Positions 33,376 through 44,769 of a DNA stretch of 64,000 bases are shown here, piece after piece. The notes beneath the pieces were generated by a model, which was not told the DNA's origin, made no database searches, and worked only from the letters and a program-made list of their open reading frames with translations. Numbering within the stretch: the first letter of the stretch is position 1; every line of letters begins with the position of its first letter. The translations under genes and the position numbers were made by a program. The stretch comes from Seiridium cupressi (taxonomy: Eukaryota; Ascomycota; Sordariomycetes; Amphisphaeriales; Sporocadaceae). The stretch is from NCBI GenBank assembly GCA_036674765.1, contig JARVKI010000010.1, forward strand, positions 496,001 to 560,000. The letters are read 5' to 3'.

Positions 33376-34525
33376 AGTCTCACAGGAGAAGAGCATCTGA
33401 GGTTAGTAATTCTTTTCAAACCCCGAAACTGCTCTAATAATACGACAGGCGCCACCAGTTGTCTCATCAAACACCACAATACCCTCGCAGTTATCCTGAC
33501 TGTACCCGTGCCTTTCATCGCATGGACTTACTGGTTCGCCACTCTGCTAGTCAGTACGTTTTATTTAGTTCTTACTCATAAAACAATAACTCAGGAAATG
33601 AAGAAAACGAAGATGACGCCGCATCTATACAGCCATGGGTACTATTTATGGGAAGACGTCTAACGTCACCATTTCCTCAATCATCAAGCCTAAGCACTCT
33701 AGATGAAAAATATGGTCACCAGAATGGAGTAGCGGCAGCGCAGGTCTAACCATGAATAATTTTGGATATCATAGAGGCTGGATCTAGCAATCATAACCAT
33801 CTTCGTTTTCCGTTTTTAAAGACGACGGCGCTACGGGTACAGACCGGGACCGAGATGACCAAGCAAGAGTTTCTCTGGATGTTAGTCACATAGTCTCTTG
33901 AGAATACCTTCAACTGCAGCCTATAAGTCACAAGCACCGCGATCGAAACGAATGGATCAAGAGTTACACCTACTCCATTCCTGTGTGGTGATTCTCAACC
34001 CAGTTTATTCTCTGATTTAGAGACTACCACGACTGCTAGCTCAGAGAGGACAGAAAATTCATCGACAGGTCGGTCTAACTCGGTGTCACGAAAGCCCGAT
34101 TTGCCCCAGGTTGGCCGAGCAAATGCTGTTATTACAGCAACTGCTCTTCTTGGCGATGGGGGTTAAACTTGCGCTGACATTGTTCCAGACCACGACCTAA
34201 ATGAAACTGTGATCCGACTCGCCCGCCTTATCGACACATATGAGTACGAGATGTGTGTCAGGCAATAACTTCCGGATGCATACTAGGTGAATTCAACAGG
34301 GATTTTCTTATCATGGCAGGAAATGCCCAACAGCACCTGGTTTAAATTATGCAGGAGCAGAGCTCCGCAACGTTGATCAGCTTTCTGCGAGAAAAGGGAT
34401 TATCGCAACCAGCCGAAAAGATCGAAGATGACAATTTACTGGAGCCACAGATACAAGACGGGGAACCATTGAGCTTTTTGAATGACCATGATCTATTCTC
34501 GATTGGAGAGCTTGAAAATCAGTAA
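33376..34525 (+). pseudogene. C2H2 zinc-finger transcription factor gene inactivated by in-frame stops
   Basis: One reading frame (codons starting at multiples of 3) stays coding-like over about 0.9 kb. It starts with two fungal C2H2 finger remnants: EEHLRRHQLSH, rejoined across an intron at 33402-33448 (GTTAGT donor, CTCTAATAAT branch, GACAG acceptor), then CTRAFHRMDLLVRH. A second intron is likely at 33550-33594, and a last one at 34287-34354 (GTGAAT/TGCAG). That last intron leads to an open terminal exon, 34355-34525, ending IGELENQ. Between the fingers and the last intron the frame has stops at 33747, 33753, 33891, 33924, 34164, 34266 and 34284 (TAA, TGA, TAG, TAA, TAA, TAA, TAG). No frameshift is evident. 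Each stop is one C-to-T change from CAA, CAG or CGA, as repeat-induced point mutation would give. The first Cys of each finger is missing or lies in unread upstream sequence. Confidence 0.6.
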
Positions 34526-34835
34526 TGATGGCCTGGAAGGTGCGGGTAGACTTCCCTTGCTTGTTCATTATATAGTGTGCAGATCTTAGAGCCATCGGCT
34601 TCACGATTCTTGCTTGGTGGATACATCTCTGGGATAGAGCTGCGAACACGTTATAGCACCTCGACGGTTTTGCACGGAGTTCAGGGATGGTGTAATAAAC
34701 CTAGTATAGTGTAATAGTACATGTTAAGAAGATACTCTAGCACTAGGGCGGACAGCCCAATATCTCAAGTAGACATGCCTCGTAAAGAAGCCCTGGTCTT
34801 ATATCTACTATCGACCCTTGTCTTCACCATGCTTC
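34526..34835. other. Short convergent intergenic region
   Basis: The 310 bp between the zinc-finger pseudogene and the 2EXR-like gene show nothing recognisable. Confidence 0.5.
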
Positions 34836-35441
34836 TCAATCATTAAGCCGGAAAATGATCTCGCCCCACCTCGTCAAATCCGCGCTACAGTGCTTTACGA
34901 AGCAGAGCATGCTCTCGCACACCTCCTCGACCGGTGCGTTGCAGCTCATCTCACAGAAGGGTTTACCATAAACAGCATCCCCCGCCTCCAAAAAGGCACA
35001 TCGGACATCATCCCTATTATTCCAGTCCAGCTCATCGTCGCCGATCCGTTTGTTGAGGCTCTTCTTTCGTTGATAATACTGTGCCTTATCGACTCCAGGA
35101 AAGTAGAAACCGTAGAAACCGACAGTCCAGGGGAGGCGTTCGCATTGGAATCGTATGAAGTTAATATGTTTGAAGTGGTGACCCAACACGTCGCACAAGC
35201 GCTCCCACTCAGCCCAATCGTGTTTTCCGAACATTGTTATCGTGGAAAGATTGAACACATTTTGGCCATAGAAGATCGGAGCCGCCTCGTATCGGATTTG
35301 CCCACTGACTTGCAACAAGGCTGGCGGAGCCAAAGGCGTCATGGACACAAGACCCCATTCGGCGCAATTCAGCAGTGCTTCCTGATAGATCCTGTTGCGG
35401 ATCTCCGGAGGCACTGACAGGAGCCGAGATGCCTCGACCAT
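34836..35441 (-). CDS. 2EXR/F-box-like family protein of unknown function
   Basis: A single uninterrupted frame of 201 codons starts at ATG 35441. It opens with RLLSVPPEIRNRIYQEAL, the Leu-Pro-x-Glu-Ile-Arg-x-x-Ile-Tyr signature shared by the large fungal 2EXR/DUF7730-type families. It then has PALLQVSGQIRYEAAPIFYG, which matches the usual LLxVCRQIRxEAxxIFYGxN block. The remainder (FKHINFIRFQ and a Cys-rich stretch near residues 160-185) is typical variable sequence. Such proteins are heavily expanded in filamentous ascomycetes, and most have no known role; an F-box-like adaptor role has been suggested. There is no signal peptide or membrane segment. It sits beside a decayed transcription-factor gene in what looks like an accessory pocket. 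Confidence 0.75.
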   Translation of the reverse strand: MVEASRLLSVPPEIRNRIYQEALLNCAEWGLVSMTPLAPPALLQVSGQIRYEAAPIFYGQNVFNLSTITMFGKHDWAEWERLCDVLGHHFKHINFIRFQCERLPWTVGFYGFYFPGVDKAQYYQRKKSLNKRIGDDELDWNNRDDVRCAFLEAGDAVYGKPFCEMSCNAPVEEVCESMLCFVKHCSADLTRWGEIIFRLND

Positions 35442-36357
35442 TGTCAGTTTTCTTTAAAAAAAAAGAAAAAGAAAAACTTTAAGCCTGGCACTTGAAACGG
35501 TCGTACTGACCTGGGACGGTCCGCTAGTAGGCGTGGCATCGTCTTGTACAGCTAATGAATATGATGTTCCGGTCCAAGCAGGACGACTCTCTTGGTTTTG
35601 GGAACCCCTACTGAAGAATTATGATAGTCTTAATTTTGTTGATAGACACGCTACAAAAGTCGATGTCAGATGTCTAGTTCGTTGCAGTGTTGGGTCCTTT
35701 GGAATTGTATAGGGCAATTTATACCCTGCGCCTTCGCGACCGTGTTCATCACTGCATGTGTATATCACAGCTGGTGGATGGCTAACTACACATCTTTATA
35801 AACGATATTGGAACCAAATAAGTCACTAGCGAGCATGATTCACTAATACCTGGTGATAATAAGATGAGGAAGAGGAATGCGGAACAAGGCATTGCAGAAT
35901 CACGGCAGGTGTCCTGAATCTGCCAGTGGCTGTCGTATTATGACTACCTGGAAAACACAAGCACTGCATAACATTTCATTGTGAACAACAACAACAACAA
36001 CACCCCCTAAAGCAGCACACAAGGTGCTCAAAATATCGAGGCTTGTGTAGTTCGGTCACGAACTCAAGCCAAGCTCCAAAATAACCTTCGCACGTGGAAA
36101 TGGTTAAACTTGAGGTAAAGACATTAGCTAATATTCCCAAGGAAGCCGCGAAAGATTAAGCTTACCAGGGCAGGTACCCCAAAGAAGCGTCTCTCAACGA
36201 GCAAGGTGAGTTCGCTGTCATCGTAGTTCCGGGGATTCCGCCAAGTTCAATGAATGGCTCGAGCTGATCGGATGCATCTCTGAACTGCTTCTCAGCCTGC
36301 TTGATATGAGTTTTCTGCGAGAGAATAAAGAAGTCTTTCATATTGGCAGTCACGTAC
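35442..36357. other. Intergenic region with a small (CAA)n repeat
   Basis: About 0.9 kb upstream of the 2EXR-like gene and downstream of the WPW-repeat gene. It includes a six-unit AAC/CAA trinucleotide run at about 35983-36001. A possible 3' UTR intron donor (GTACGT) follows the WPW gene stop. No gene is seen. Confidence 0.4.
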
Positions 36358-37295
36358 CTAAGAGTCAAGGGGGCCGGGTGTGGCTTTATTGGGGGCCGTG
36401 GTAGTCGTGGTGGTAGCGCTGGAAGAGCAGGTCCACGGCCAGCTGATGCAGTCGTCATCCGGGATCTCAGTGCCACGAGCCACGAGCATAGCAGATGGAG
36501 GGCTGACGGTAGAGGTGGTGGTAGTGCTGGAAGAACAAACCCAAGGCCAGCTGATGCAGTCATCATTCATGGCGTCGGTAATACGAGCCACAAGCATGGT
36601 AGTTGGGAGGCTGGGTGTAGGGGTGGCGGTAGTGATATCGCTGCATGGGCTACCGTCAGGTCTCCACGGCCAGTCAATGCACCAAGTGTCTGTCGAGGTA
36701 CTGGTAGTGGTGGTGTCTTGTCGAGCCATGATCGCAGCAGAAAGGAGATCACCGGTAGGAGCGGCAGTGACAGTGCTGCATGGGTTATCAACCGATGTCC
36801 AAGGCCAGTTGAGGCAGTCAATGCCAGTAGTCGAGGAAGTGGCAGTCGTAGTGGTGAGAGTCTCGCGAGCCATGACGATGGGGGTCAAGGTAACATTAGG
36901 CGTGGCGATCGTAGTGCATGGAGTGCTGTCAAGCATCCAAGGCGAGGTGACGCAACCATCTACAGTAGAGCTGATGTCCTGGGCCGTGGCCAAGCCGGCC
37001 AAAGCTGCCGTGGGAGTGGACGTGATGAGACTCTTGACGCAAGATGTAGCCTGGAGCTTCCATGACCAGTGGACGCAGTCCACGGCGCGACGATGGTCGG
37101 CCTAAGAGAAAAGAAATTGTCAGTTTCTTGAGTCGGGGAACTCCAGGTGAAGATGGCTCCATAGGTGGGGGGAACTGTTTCCGTTGAAAGGGAAAAGTAT
37201 TTCTTGGAGGGTGTACTCACTTCAGCCGCAGGCAGAGCCTGAGTGGTGCCGACGAGGCCAAGAATGGCGGCAATGATAAAGGGAATGAAGTTCAT
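36358..37295 (-). CDS. Small secreted repeat protein with six Cys-Trp-Pro-Trp units
   Basis: Two exons, 37295-37221 and 37101-36358, with a 119-nt intron (GTGAGT/CTTAG) give 272 residues. The N terminus MNFIPFIIAAILGLVGTTQA is a signal peptide. A dibasic site follows (ADHRR). The mature part has exactly 12 Cys in six pairs: 34-46, 75-87, 121-133, 166-178, 207-214 and 243-250. Each pair begins C[VIL]xx[PS]W, for example CLNWPW, CIDWPW and CISWPW. Four pairs have 11 residues between the Cys and the last two have six. Thr/Ser-rich linkers separate the units, and the central and C-terminal units are preceded by a recurring [MV]AR (residues 102-104, 150-152, 196-198, 232-234). The gene is probably secreted and O-glycosylated. 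I recognise no family. Candidate roles are effector, wall protein or multi-copy peptide precursor. Confidence 0.75.
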
Positions 37296-38714
37296 CTTGA
37301 TGAGATGGTTCTGTAGATGGCAAGAAATAGCTGATCGAGGCAGGGCACGTCAAGGACCTTCCTTGTCTTGTCAGTCCACGAATTTTCAATGTGGGGGAAA
37401 GAGTGATTCTCTGGTGTGGTGTTGTAGGCGCAGAGAGAGGTGCAAGGGAACTGAGACTGCTTAAACATGAATTGGCAGGTGGCCAGTCGCGTCAGGCAGA
37501 AATCTTGGTACCAAGTGAATTTGTGTAGTTTCGACCTGCAGAAGAACAATGATGATAGACGCGTCTAGGCACTATGATGGTCCAGACAACGGTTGCTCAG
37601 CTAGATTTGGATGAATGAGCACGTCCCATGTAAGGAGCAACCACAAGGATTTGTCAGGTGTATTTTTCCGTACTCACTGCGGACCTGGCAATCAAAGGCC
37701 CAGGACCAAGGACGAAACTACATTTACCTAGACTTTCATGCCAAAGCTTTGCCGTCAGGAGACTTGGTACCATCTATGACTGCAGATCAAGTACGCTGTG
37801 CCCGCTGATAATTATTGTTGCCACATGGCACTTCATCTTTTAAAACGTACTTTCCGAGAATCAGCACCTAGCTGAACATGCATCTCAATCTGAAGAAGAC
37901 TCCATCATTGTCTCCTCTTGAGATAAATTGACGATTCCGATGAATGTAGTCTAGCCGTTGGTCCAGTCATCAACTTCGAGTAAACTCTGGAGACATTTGG
38001 GGACTGTTCCTTGGCTGATTAACCTAATAGTCATCTTCCCAGCATTTCACCTATGCAACTGGAGGTACTTCACGAGGTATTCCAATCCAAGAGCCAACGG
38101 GGCCCGGTGAGGATCCATTGAGACTCACAGATGCCCGCTCGAGAAACCCAAAACTCGCAAGAAGAGTCAACAAGAGGGCCGATCTAGTTGGCCGATAGAC
38201 CGAGCCTTCTGGCATCTTAGTCACCAGTGGAAACTCGTCATTCCATAAGGTTCGTGTATGTGACTCTTCAGATCCTAATACTTGAGATAACATTGGGCTA
38301 TTAAATTCTGACACTCTGAATTTCTATGGCAAGGACCCAGCCATTACATTACATACTCTGCTACTAAAGAAAATATTTAGAAGTGGAACACTGTCTACCT
38401 GAACTTACGAAATAAGCAGTAGCATTTCACTGGATCTACGTAGTCATCACCGACTTTCCCTGGTTGACGGTCGTGTTACAGAACCAACGACGAAAAGATG
38501 GTGCAGCGTACATAATTGTAAAGGGTTGAGATGAGGGAGCGCGCCTTGGGTCATAGCTTGTGAATTTCGCTCTAGCATGTCAACGATCGTTGGCTAGTAA
38601 AGGCTGATAGGTGGGCACTCTCAGTAGATGAATTCCCTGCAATTGAATTCGTCTGATCGAATTAACCCGACTAGGCCCTAGGCTATCAAATACAAAACAT
38701 CTTCCCACCGATAT
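37296..38714. other. Intergenic region between WPW-repeat gene and URB2-like gene
   Basis: About 1.4 kb. It holds the promoter of the WPW-repeat gene (minus strand, from 37296) and the 3' UTR of the URB2-like gene. An 87-codon frame at 38051-38314 on the minus strand has no recognisable motif and is not called. Confidence 0.4.
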
Positions 38715-41700
38715 CTATACCCCACTCCACTTGCCGAACTTCTTCCACTCTGTGAACAGAGTCCTAAAGATGACTCGTCCACTCTCATCCAAAGCCTCGC
38801 TCAGTACTCTCCTGCTGCTCTCCGGCGTAATCGTCAATATCGAATTGATACCTGTGGCAAGTTCCTTTCGCATATCCCTCGAAACGTCTCCCTCCAGCTG
38901 GAGTTTGATATACAGCGTAATCACCCAGAACATGTGCTGTCCAGCTGACCTCTTAACGGCATCAGTTGCCGAGTCAAGGCTATTGTGCTTTCCTCGAGCA
39001 ACTGATGCAGCGCTGGGTTCGCACACCAGGGTAAGAAGGCGGGTGAATTTGGCGCCATGACGAGCCTTGAGACGAGTATCCAGCCAGGGTGGGAAGAGGA
39101 AACTACTGCTGGTCTGCTTCGAGTCGGCAGGATTGGCGAGTAACACCCGTAGTAAGACTTGAAGGGCTGTTACGAGAAGGTGATGGTGGCCTTCTAGACG
39201 CAGCCTGTGACGCTTGATGACAATTGCTGCTAAGCGGTGAAGAGTGTCGAATATCTCTCCAGCTCCACCTAGTTCGGGGTCACCCAGTGGGGGCCCGTCG
39301 CCAGAGCAGACTGTGCTTATAACAGCTAGTGTTTGTTCAACGTTGATTTGCGTCATAGAGCTTGCGTGTTTGTCTAACAGAAGCTCGACCACACGTGCAG
39401 TGTTTTTGAATTGTTCTAGAGAAGTAGCCTTGCTGGTCAAGGATCGCCCCAAAACTGTCTGAGCTGATGCTAGGTCGAACGTCTTGTCACCTTCTACAAC
39501 TATAGATAGAGGGCTTGATACTGCGTGCTGGTGTTAGTAGACTGATGGAACAGTATTGATCACCAAGAAAAGCTCACCCTGAATGGTCTCAATGATCCTT
39601 GCCACGATCATATAAGGAACGCAAGGACTCTTCCATGCTGCAACATCTTTTAACGCTTCATAGAGCAGTCCGAGCTTCGCAGTTGCCTCTTGACCCCTGG
39701 TTACTGCATCGACAAATGTAGTGACAGACTGACTATCGGGGCTCACTGAATAGCTCTGGCTCATCTGCCTCAAGAGGACCATAGAGTCCGGAACCTCTTG
39801 GTTGTAAGCTAGAAAAGTCTGCAGTCTCCAGCCAGCTGGCACGCCGTCAGACGTTAAAGCTTCACCCGCACTTTGAAGTCTTGTAACAACCTTCGAGGAT
39901 AACTTGATCGGATTGTTGGATAGAGAGTCTCCAATTTCTGCTGCAGCGCGTAATGTCAAGTCGAGAAGCAGCAGACTTTCCTGGTCTTTGGCGAGCTTTC
40001 CGGGTTTCTTGAGTTTGGATGAAAACTCGGAGATGCTGTGACTGATGACTTCGCGTAGCTTTTCTGTGACTTGCTCGATATCTACAGCCTGCTTGACTTT
40101 AGACGTGATTCCCTTTAGTGAAACCACTATACTCTTCAACAAGACCAAAGGCATACTTGGATCGTTGACCTCATTGACATCAAGCTCCTGGACATAGCGT
40201 AGGATCTGCTGGTGATAACTCGTTGAAGACTCAGCATTGTTCATGACTTGACTAATCATTAGTTGAGCAAGGCTGTCCACGAAGTGGAGTGTTTCGGAGG
40301 ACGAAATCAGCGGAAGATGAGCAACGTCTTCGAAAGCCATATCCTGTGCATCGCATTAGTATCCATTCGAATGTTATCCCCAGCTGGTCGAACAGACCTA
40401 GCTCGACCAAGTGTTGGAAAGATAGAGATTAGTTCACTCACATCATAGAAAGTAGGTTGTGCCATGACCCCTATCAGCAAACGAAGCACGAGCTTGTAGA
40501 AACGAGCATTTTTGAGGGCATGAGCATCAATTTCCGTTTTCCATTTCTTCCAGGAAGACATAAGTTTTTTTCGCCTGTCCTTAGAGAAGACCTCAGGTGG
40601 AAAGGTGAGCAAGGTTGTGATGGTTGATTCGCTTGAAGGGCTCGTCCAACCACAAACATCGGTGCTCCCGAGCGTTGAAAGAAGAGGTTGTATCAAATTA
40701 TCCATCAACTCTTCTTCATCCTCAACACCATCTTGTTTAGAGATGCATGCGAGGAGATCGTTCTGAGGGTTTTTAGCGGCATTAGACTCGAGACTCTTGT
40801 ATAGTGTTCCGATCAAAGTGTTGATTTGTGTATTCCCCTTTGATGCTTTGCCCAAGGTGGGAAAGTCCCGAAACGTCAAATTCAAGTAATTAGTCAGCTT
40901 TGCGACATCATCACTGTCTTTGACCTCGGCTACAATCCGGTTCAAGAATGTGATTGCCATTGGCAAAGTCTCATTTAGCTCTTTACCGTCAGGAAAGTTT
41001 GCGAGACAGAACTTTGAGCAGCAATCAAAGGCCTCGAAAGTTGCAGGATCCAACAGAGAACCGCCCGAGAGCAGGCTAGATAGATCTCCTTTGACATTGC
41101 CCCAAATGCGGTTCACTTCGTCAGTCGATGACCAAGACGCTGCAATACTCGTGAGACGCCATCGAGAAGCCAGCAGGGCTGATTCTTGCGCTGATGTAGT
41201 GACGTCTTGGACCACTATGCTGAGTAACCTTGAGTTGAGAGCGGTAATGTAAGCCTCGTTCCTGGCTCCCAAACAGATCGCATCAAGAATGACTAAAAAT
41301 GCTCCTTTGTCATCGTCGGCTTGCGCTTGTAACCAATCTACGAGAGTTACCACCTGTTGAACCGAAAGGGATCCTTCCATGAGATTTGCATATTGCTCTC
41401 GAGCTCTGCGATCACACCATGGCGAGCTTTGGACGGAAGCTTGCTCCCCCAGCAATTGCGCGAGTTGACTGTGCCACTTTTTGACGAAACCGGTGAGATC
41501 GCGAGCTTTCGCAAAGGCTTCCATGAGCGGGTTGATGATGTCTTCAACTGTGTCATCCAGGTCAAGTTCATCGCCTTCTATGACTGATGTTACGCGACCT
41601 AATAAAGTGTCCAAGATATCATTGTTTAACAAAAAGACATCTGAATCACATTGAATGACATTCGATAGGAAGGGCCAATCTGTTTCTGGATCTTGAAAGC

Positions 41701-42938
41701 AGTAATTCTTGCAGACATGAGCCAGTGTGTCTAGTTCCGGCGAGCAGCCGTAGAACCTCGCCGTGTCAAGCATTGAATCGACGACAGATTCAGCCACGTT
41801 TTGTTCTTCAGCGAAGGTAAGCAGTAACTTGAACACACTTTGGGCCCAGGTCAAGCGCGCTTTCTTGGTAATGGGGTCTTCAGCAAATTGTTGCATTTGG
41901 ACTGTGAGACGCCATAGGACCTTGATACACATTGCCGGACTGCTCAAGGAAGCGGCGTTTGCCATGTCCAGAACACCAAGTTCGTTGTTGTTTGTGTACG
42001 TACTTCGCGCTGGGTTGACAAGGTTCTTCATGACAAACTGATCCATTTGACGTTTCCACGAGTGTTTCCTGAGCAGATTGCCCTGAACCTTGACATTCGA
42101 AAGCCTATCGATAATGATGCAGCAGGGGTAGTACAAGTGACTAGCAAACACTTGAGAGTCTTCCGCACCGCCTAAATGGAGATCCCATAGAGCTATGAGA
42201 ATCTGCGGCCACTTGTCCTGCTCTTCGAACAGACCACCATGAGGGTGAAGGAGGTCCAACGAATAAGCACATGTCCAAAGCAGTGGCGCTACCAGCTCTT
42301 TCGCATCCTCCACCGGAACGCGAAAGAGTGATTTGATGTGTTCGGCCCCGATCAGGACATCTTCAGTATCTCGACTAGTGGTACCATCCAGGCGGTCCAA
42401 GAGCTTGCGGATAGCCTCGAACAGTTCCGCCGCAGAGAACAGCAATGATTGTGGGGATCGTAGTGATTCGATATCGAACGTAACTGGTTCGTCTCGTTTT
42501 CTTTTTTTATCTTTCGAAGCTTTCGTGGTGTCTTGGCTCTGCGGTTTCGATATGTCTTTTGCACTCTGCTGCAACACGGAAATAAATTTACGCTCCAGGA
42601 AGATTCGGGAAAGAGAGAACAGCGAGATTCTTTCGAATAAGCAGCCGATTGTTGTCCATGCGAGAGGGTATCGTCGAATTTGTTCAGCAGTCTCGTCGCT
42701 GCCATCCATATGCTTTAGGAACCATCGCAATATCGTTTCCTCAGCGGCGCAGGACTTCCCGCCCTTAGCTGCGGTGAGAAGTCGCCATATATCAGTGATC
42801 TTTTCGCCGAATGAGCGGGTATCGGCGTCGAGTGATCTGGCAGACTTGATGAGGGCCAATTGGCTCGCCTGCACTGAACTTTAGCTATTTTTCAATCATA
42901 CTGAACTGAAAACATACATAGAAGTCCCCGTTCGTCAT
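38715..42938 (-). CDS. URB2: Urb2/Npa2-like nucleolar ribosome-biogenesis protein
   Basis: Four exons (42938-42918, 42868-40442, 40343-39578, 39520-38715) give 1339 residues. Introns of 49, 98 and 57 nt have donors GTATGT, GTGAGT and GTGAGC and CAG acceptors, all in phase. Exon 1 encodes only MTNGDFY. The protein is almost wholly alpha-helical and Leu/Ser-rich. It has one Lys-rich patch (SKDKKRKRDEP, near residue 135) that could act as a nuclear signal. The C-terminal part (the last 230 residues, ending LFTEWKKFGKWSGV) matches the Urb2/Npa2 domain pattern of terminal KF/GK/YKYxG-like residues. Yeast Urb2 joins Npa1 and Dbp6 in an early pre-60S complex. Length and architecture fit; the call rests mainly on the C-terminal block, so a related helical nucleolar factor cannot be excluded. 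Confidence 0.78.
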
Positions 42939-43306
42939 ATCGAGCTGTATCGCCAGTTGTTAAGGCGGGTTGCTCTATCTTTTCCACCTCAGACCTACCC
43001 TAGCGCAGCTTGGTCTTTGGCTGGCAGCTCCCCGCTGTCGCCAAAATTTCCCAGATTCTGCCATTTTCTCGCGTCACGCTAGGCACCTTAAAGCCGTCAC
43101 CCTCGTCACCGCCTTCGGGATCTAGCGTCAATACCCAACGTCACTGGAGGGTGCAACTTCGAAGGCTCGTGCCGTCAAGTCCCGAATTTGGTGCAAGCGT
43201 GCATGCAGGAACAAGCTTGAGCTTCAAGCTTTGACACGACGACAACCCACCACACAACCGTCAATTGACCCCATTGCGCAAGGTATAGATTCCGAGAGCT
43301 GCAGCG
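42939..43306. promoter_or_regulatory. Divergent promoter URB2-like / MIC10
   Basis: These 368 bp lie between divergent start codons and so contain both promoters and leaders. No element is called. Confidence 0.45.
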
Positions 43307-43722
43307 ATGATGACTGACACTGATGGAAGGTCTAGAAACGCCCAAATGTCGAGCACATCCGTTCCTCCGCCACCCGCCACGGTCGCAAGACCTGTCAGCG
43401 AGGCACTTTTGAATGAAAAGGTACAACAACGAATCCCTGACCTCAAAGCATGATCGACTGCCTTCAACCCTTCTTGCCATACCACGACTGCGCCATTGAA
43501 CATTATATGCTGACATTAACTGAACAGTGGGACCGCTGCCTCTCCAACATGCTCATCAAATCTTCCCTTGGCCTCGGATTCGGCGTCGTCTTCTCTGTCC
43601 TTCTCTTCAAGCGCAGAGCGTGGCCCGCGTGGATCGGTGTTGGTTTCGGTGCCGGAAGGGCGTACGAGGAATGCAACTGGAGTCTCAAGCAGGCATCGAG
43701 AGACCTTAAGAGATCAGCATAG
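43307..43722 (+). CDS. MIC10: MICOS complex subunit Mic10
   Basis: Two exons, 43307-43420 and 43528-43722 (107-nt intron, GTACAA donor, GAACAG acceptor), give 102 residues. The second exon opens with the family signature: the join makes LLNEKWDRCLSNMLIKSS. Two short membrane segments follow, each carrying a Gly-rich motif: GLGFG in the first and GVGFGAG in the second, separated by KRRAWP. These glycines are known to be needed for Mic10 oligomerisation. Mic10 sits in the inner mitochondrial membrane and bends it at cristae junctions. Two adjacent ATGs open the frame (43307 and 43310), and a third in-frame ATG at 43346 (MSSTSVPPP) would give a size closer to yeast Mic10. The true start is therefore uncertain. 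Confidence 0.92.
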
Positions 43723-44460
43723 ATCAACTTCGGCCGGCACAGCGAGGAGATGGAAACGTACGGCGATTAGACTCGAGCGGAAACATGGTCAATGGATGAT
43801 CAGGGGCGACCGGGACGATATGTAAAAGCGTGGCGGACGCTGTACTACCATACATCAATAGACGAACATTTTCCTACGGAGTTACAACAAATGTTCCATT
43901 TTCTTTTCATGTCACACGAGACAAGACGCCGATATGCCTACGCAGTGTGCTTGGGACACTCAAATGAAAAGAGTCTGAGCAGTCTATTTAATAGGTTGCT
44001 TCTGTGGTACCTGAATGGACTGCGTTCAGACGGATCCTCAATCGTTCAAACATTGATCTCTCCGCTGTCTTATGCTACCCCTGAATTGTAACATTGAAGT
44101 TACGCCAATATCCATGGAAAGGTCGAACCAGTACCTTCACTTTTCTATCTAGGCTTCCTCTAGTCGATCTTTCGTGATTCAATCTGGATCTGACACTGAC
44201 TCTGCGTTTCCTCTCTCTGGGCTGTCTAATCGTGTTGCATAACTTGACCCGCTTGCTTCCATCCAGTGCGTCCATGATCATCTATCGGTCTCGTCGCCAT
44301 GACTCTTTTCTTTCTCAGATCGGTGCTGAGTACGGCGCCTTAGGCGGCTTGCAGATTTGTCTCTTTTGGAGTAAGAATTTAACCTCGACACAGTCTTCGG
44401 TGCTTCAAAGCCATCCCTCCGATATTGGAACCGCTCTTCTAGCTCGTCGAGACCTACCTT
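43723..44460. other. Intergenic region downstream of MIC10
   Basis: About 0.7 kb with no recognisable gene. The MIC10 3' UTR lies at the left edge. Confidence 0.45.
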
Positions 44461-44700
44461 TCAATCTTTTGCGCCGCAACCAATTCCCACATCACCATCA
44501 TCTAGATAAAGATCTATACCCCTTCTCTTATGTGCTGGGATACTGCTGCGTCTATGTCTACCTGCTGCATGGCCACTACTGAATCTCACCCCAAGCATAC
44601 GCGCAAGTATAGAGAGAAATACAACCAGAATTATGGTCAAGAGTGTAGCGATGGGGACCGCCATCCAGTTTACTAATTCCGGAGGTGTATGGTGAGGCAT
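44461..44700 (-). CDS. Possible small single-pass membrane protein
   Basis: A 79-codon frame starts at the ATG at 44700. It has a hydrophilic N terminus (MPHHTPPELVNW), one clear hydrophobic segment of about 22 residues (VPIATLLTIILVVFLSILA), a basic stretch (RHRRSS, HKRRG) and an acidic end (LYLDDGDVG). This is a sensible membrane-protein layout with the positive side after the helix. I do not recognise a family. In-frame upstream ATGs exist (44769). The composition fits a real gene, but it could be chance. Confidence 0.35.
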   Translation of the reverse strand: MPHHTPPELVNWMAVPIATLLTIILVVFLSILARMLGVRFSSGHAAGRHRRSSIPAHKRRGIDLYLDDGDVGIGCGAKD

Positions 44701-44769
44701 TGTTGTTCTAGCTTGTGGCATGGCGTGGTGTATGGTTGATGTTACGCAACTCTCAAAACGTGGGCTCAT

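Noticed and set aside
33747..33926. Treating the stops in the zinc-finger gene as introns
   Set aside because: The possible GT-AG pairs enclose only 31-39 nt, have poor donors or branch sites, and leave other stops in place.
36343..37105. Two long plus-strand frames opposite the WPW-repeat gene
   Set aside because: They are complements of the repeated Thr/Ser codons; the minus-strand frame has a signal peptide, an intron and ordered Cys.
38051..38314. 87-codon minus-strand frame
   Set aside because: No recognisable domain; the hydrophobic stretch is too short and not N-terminal enough to be a signal peptide.
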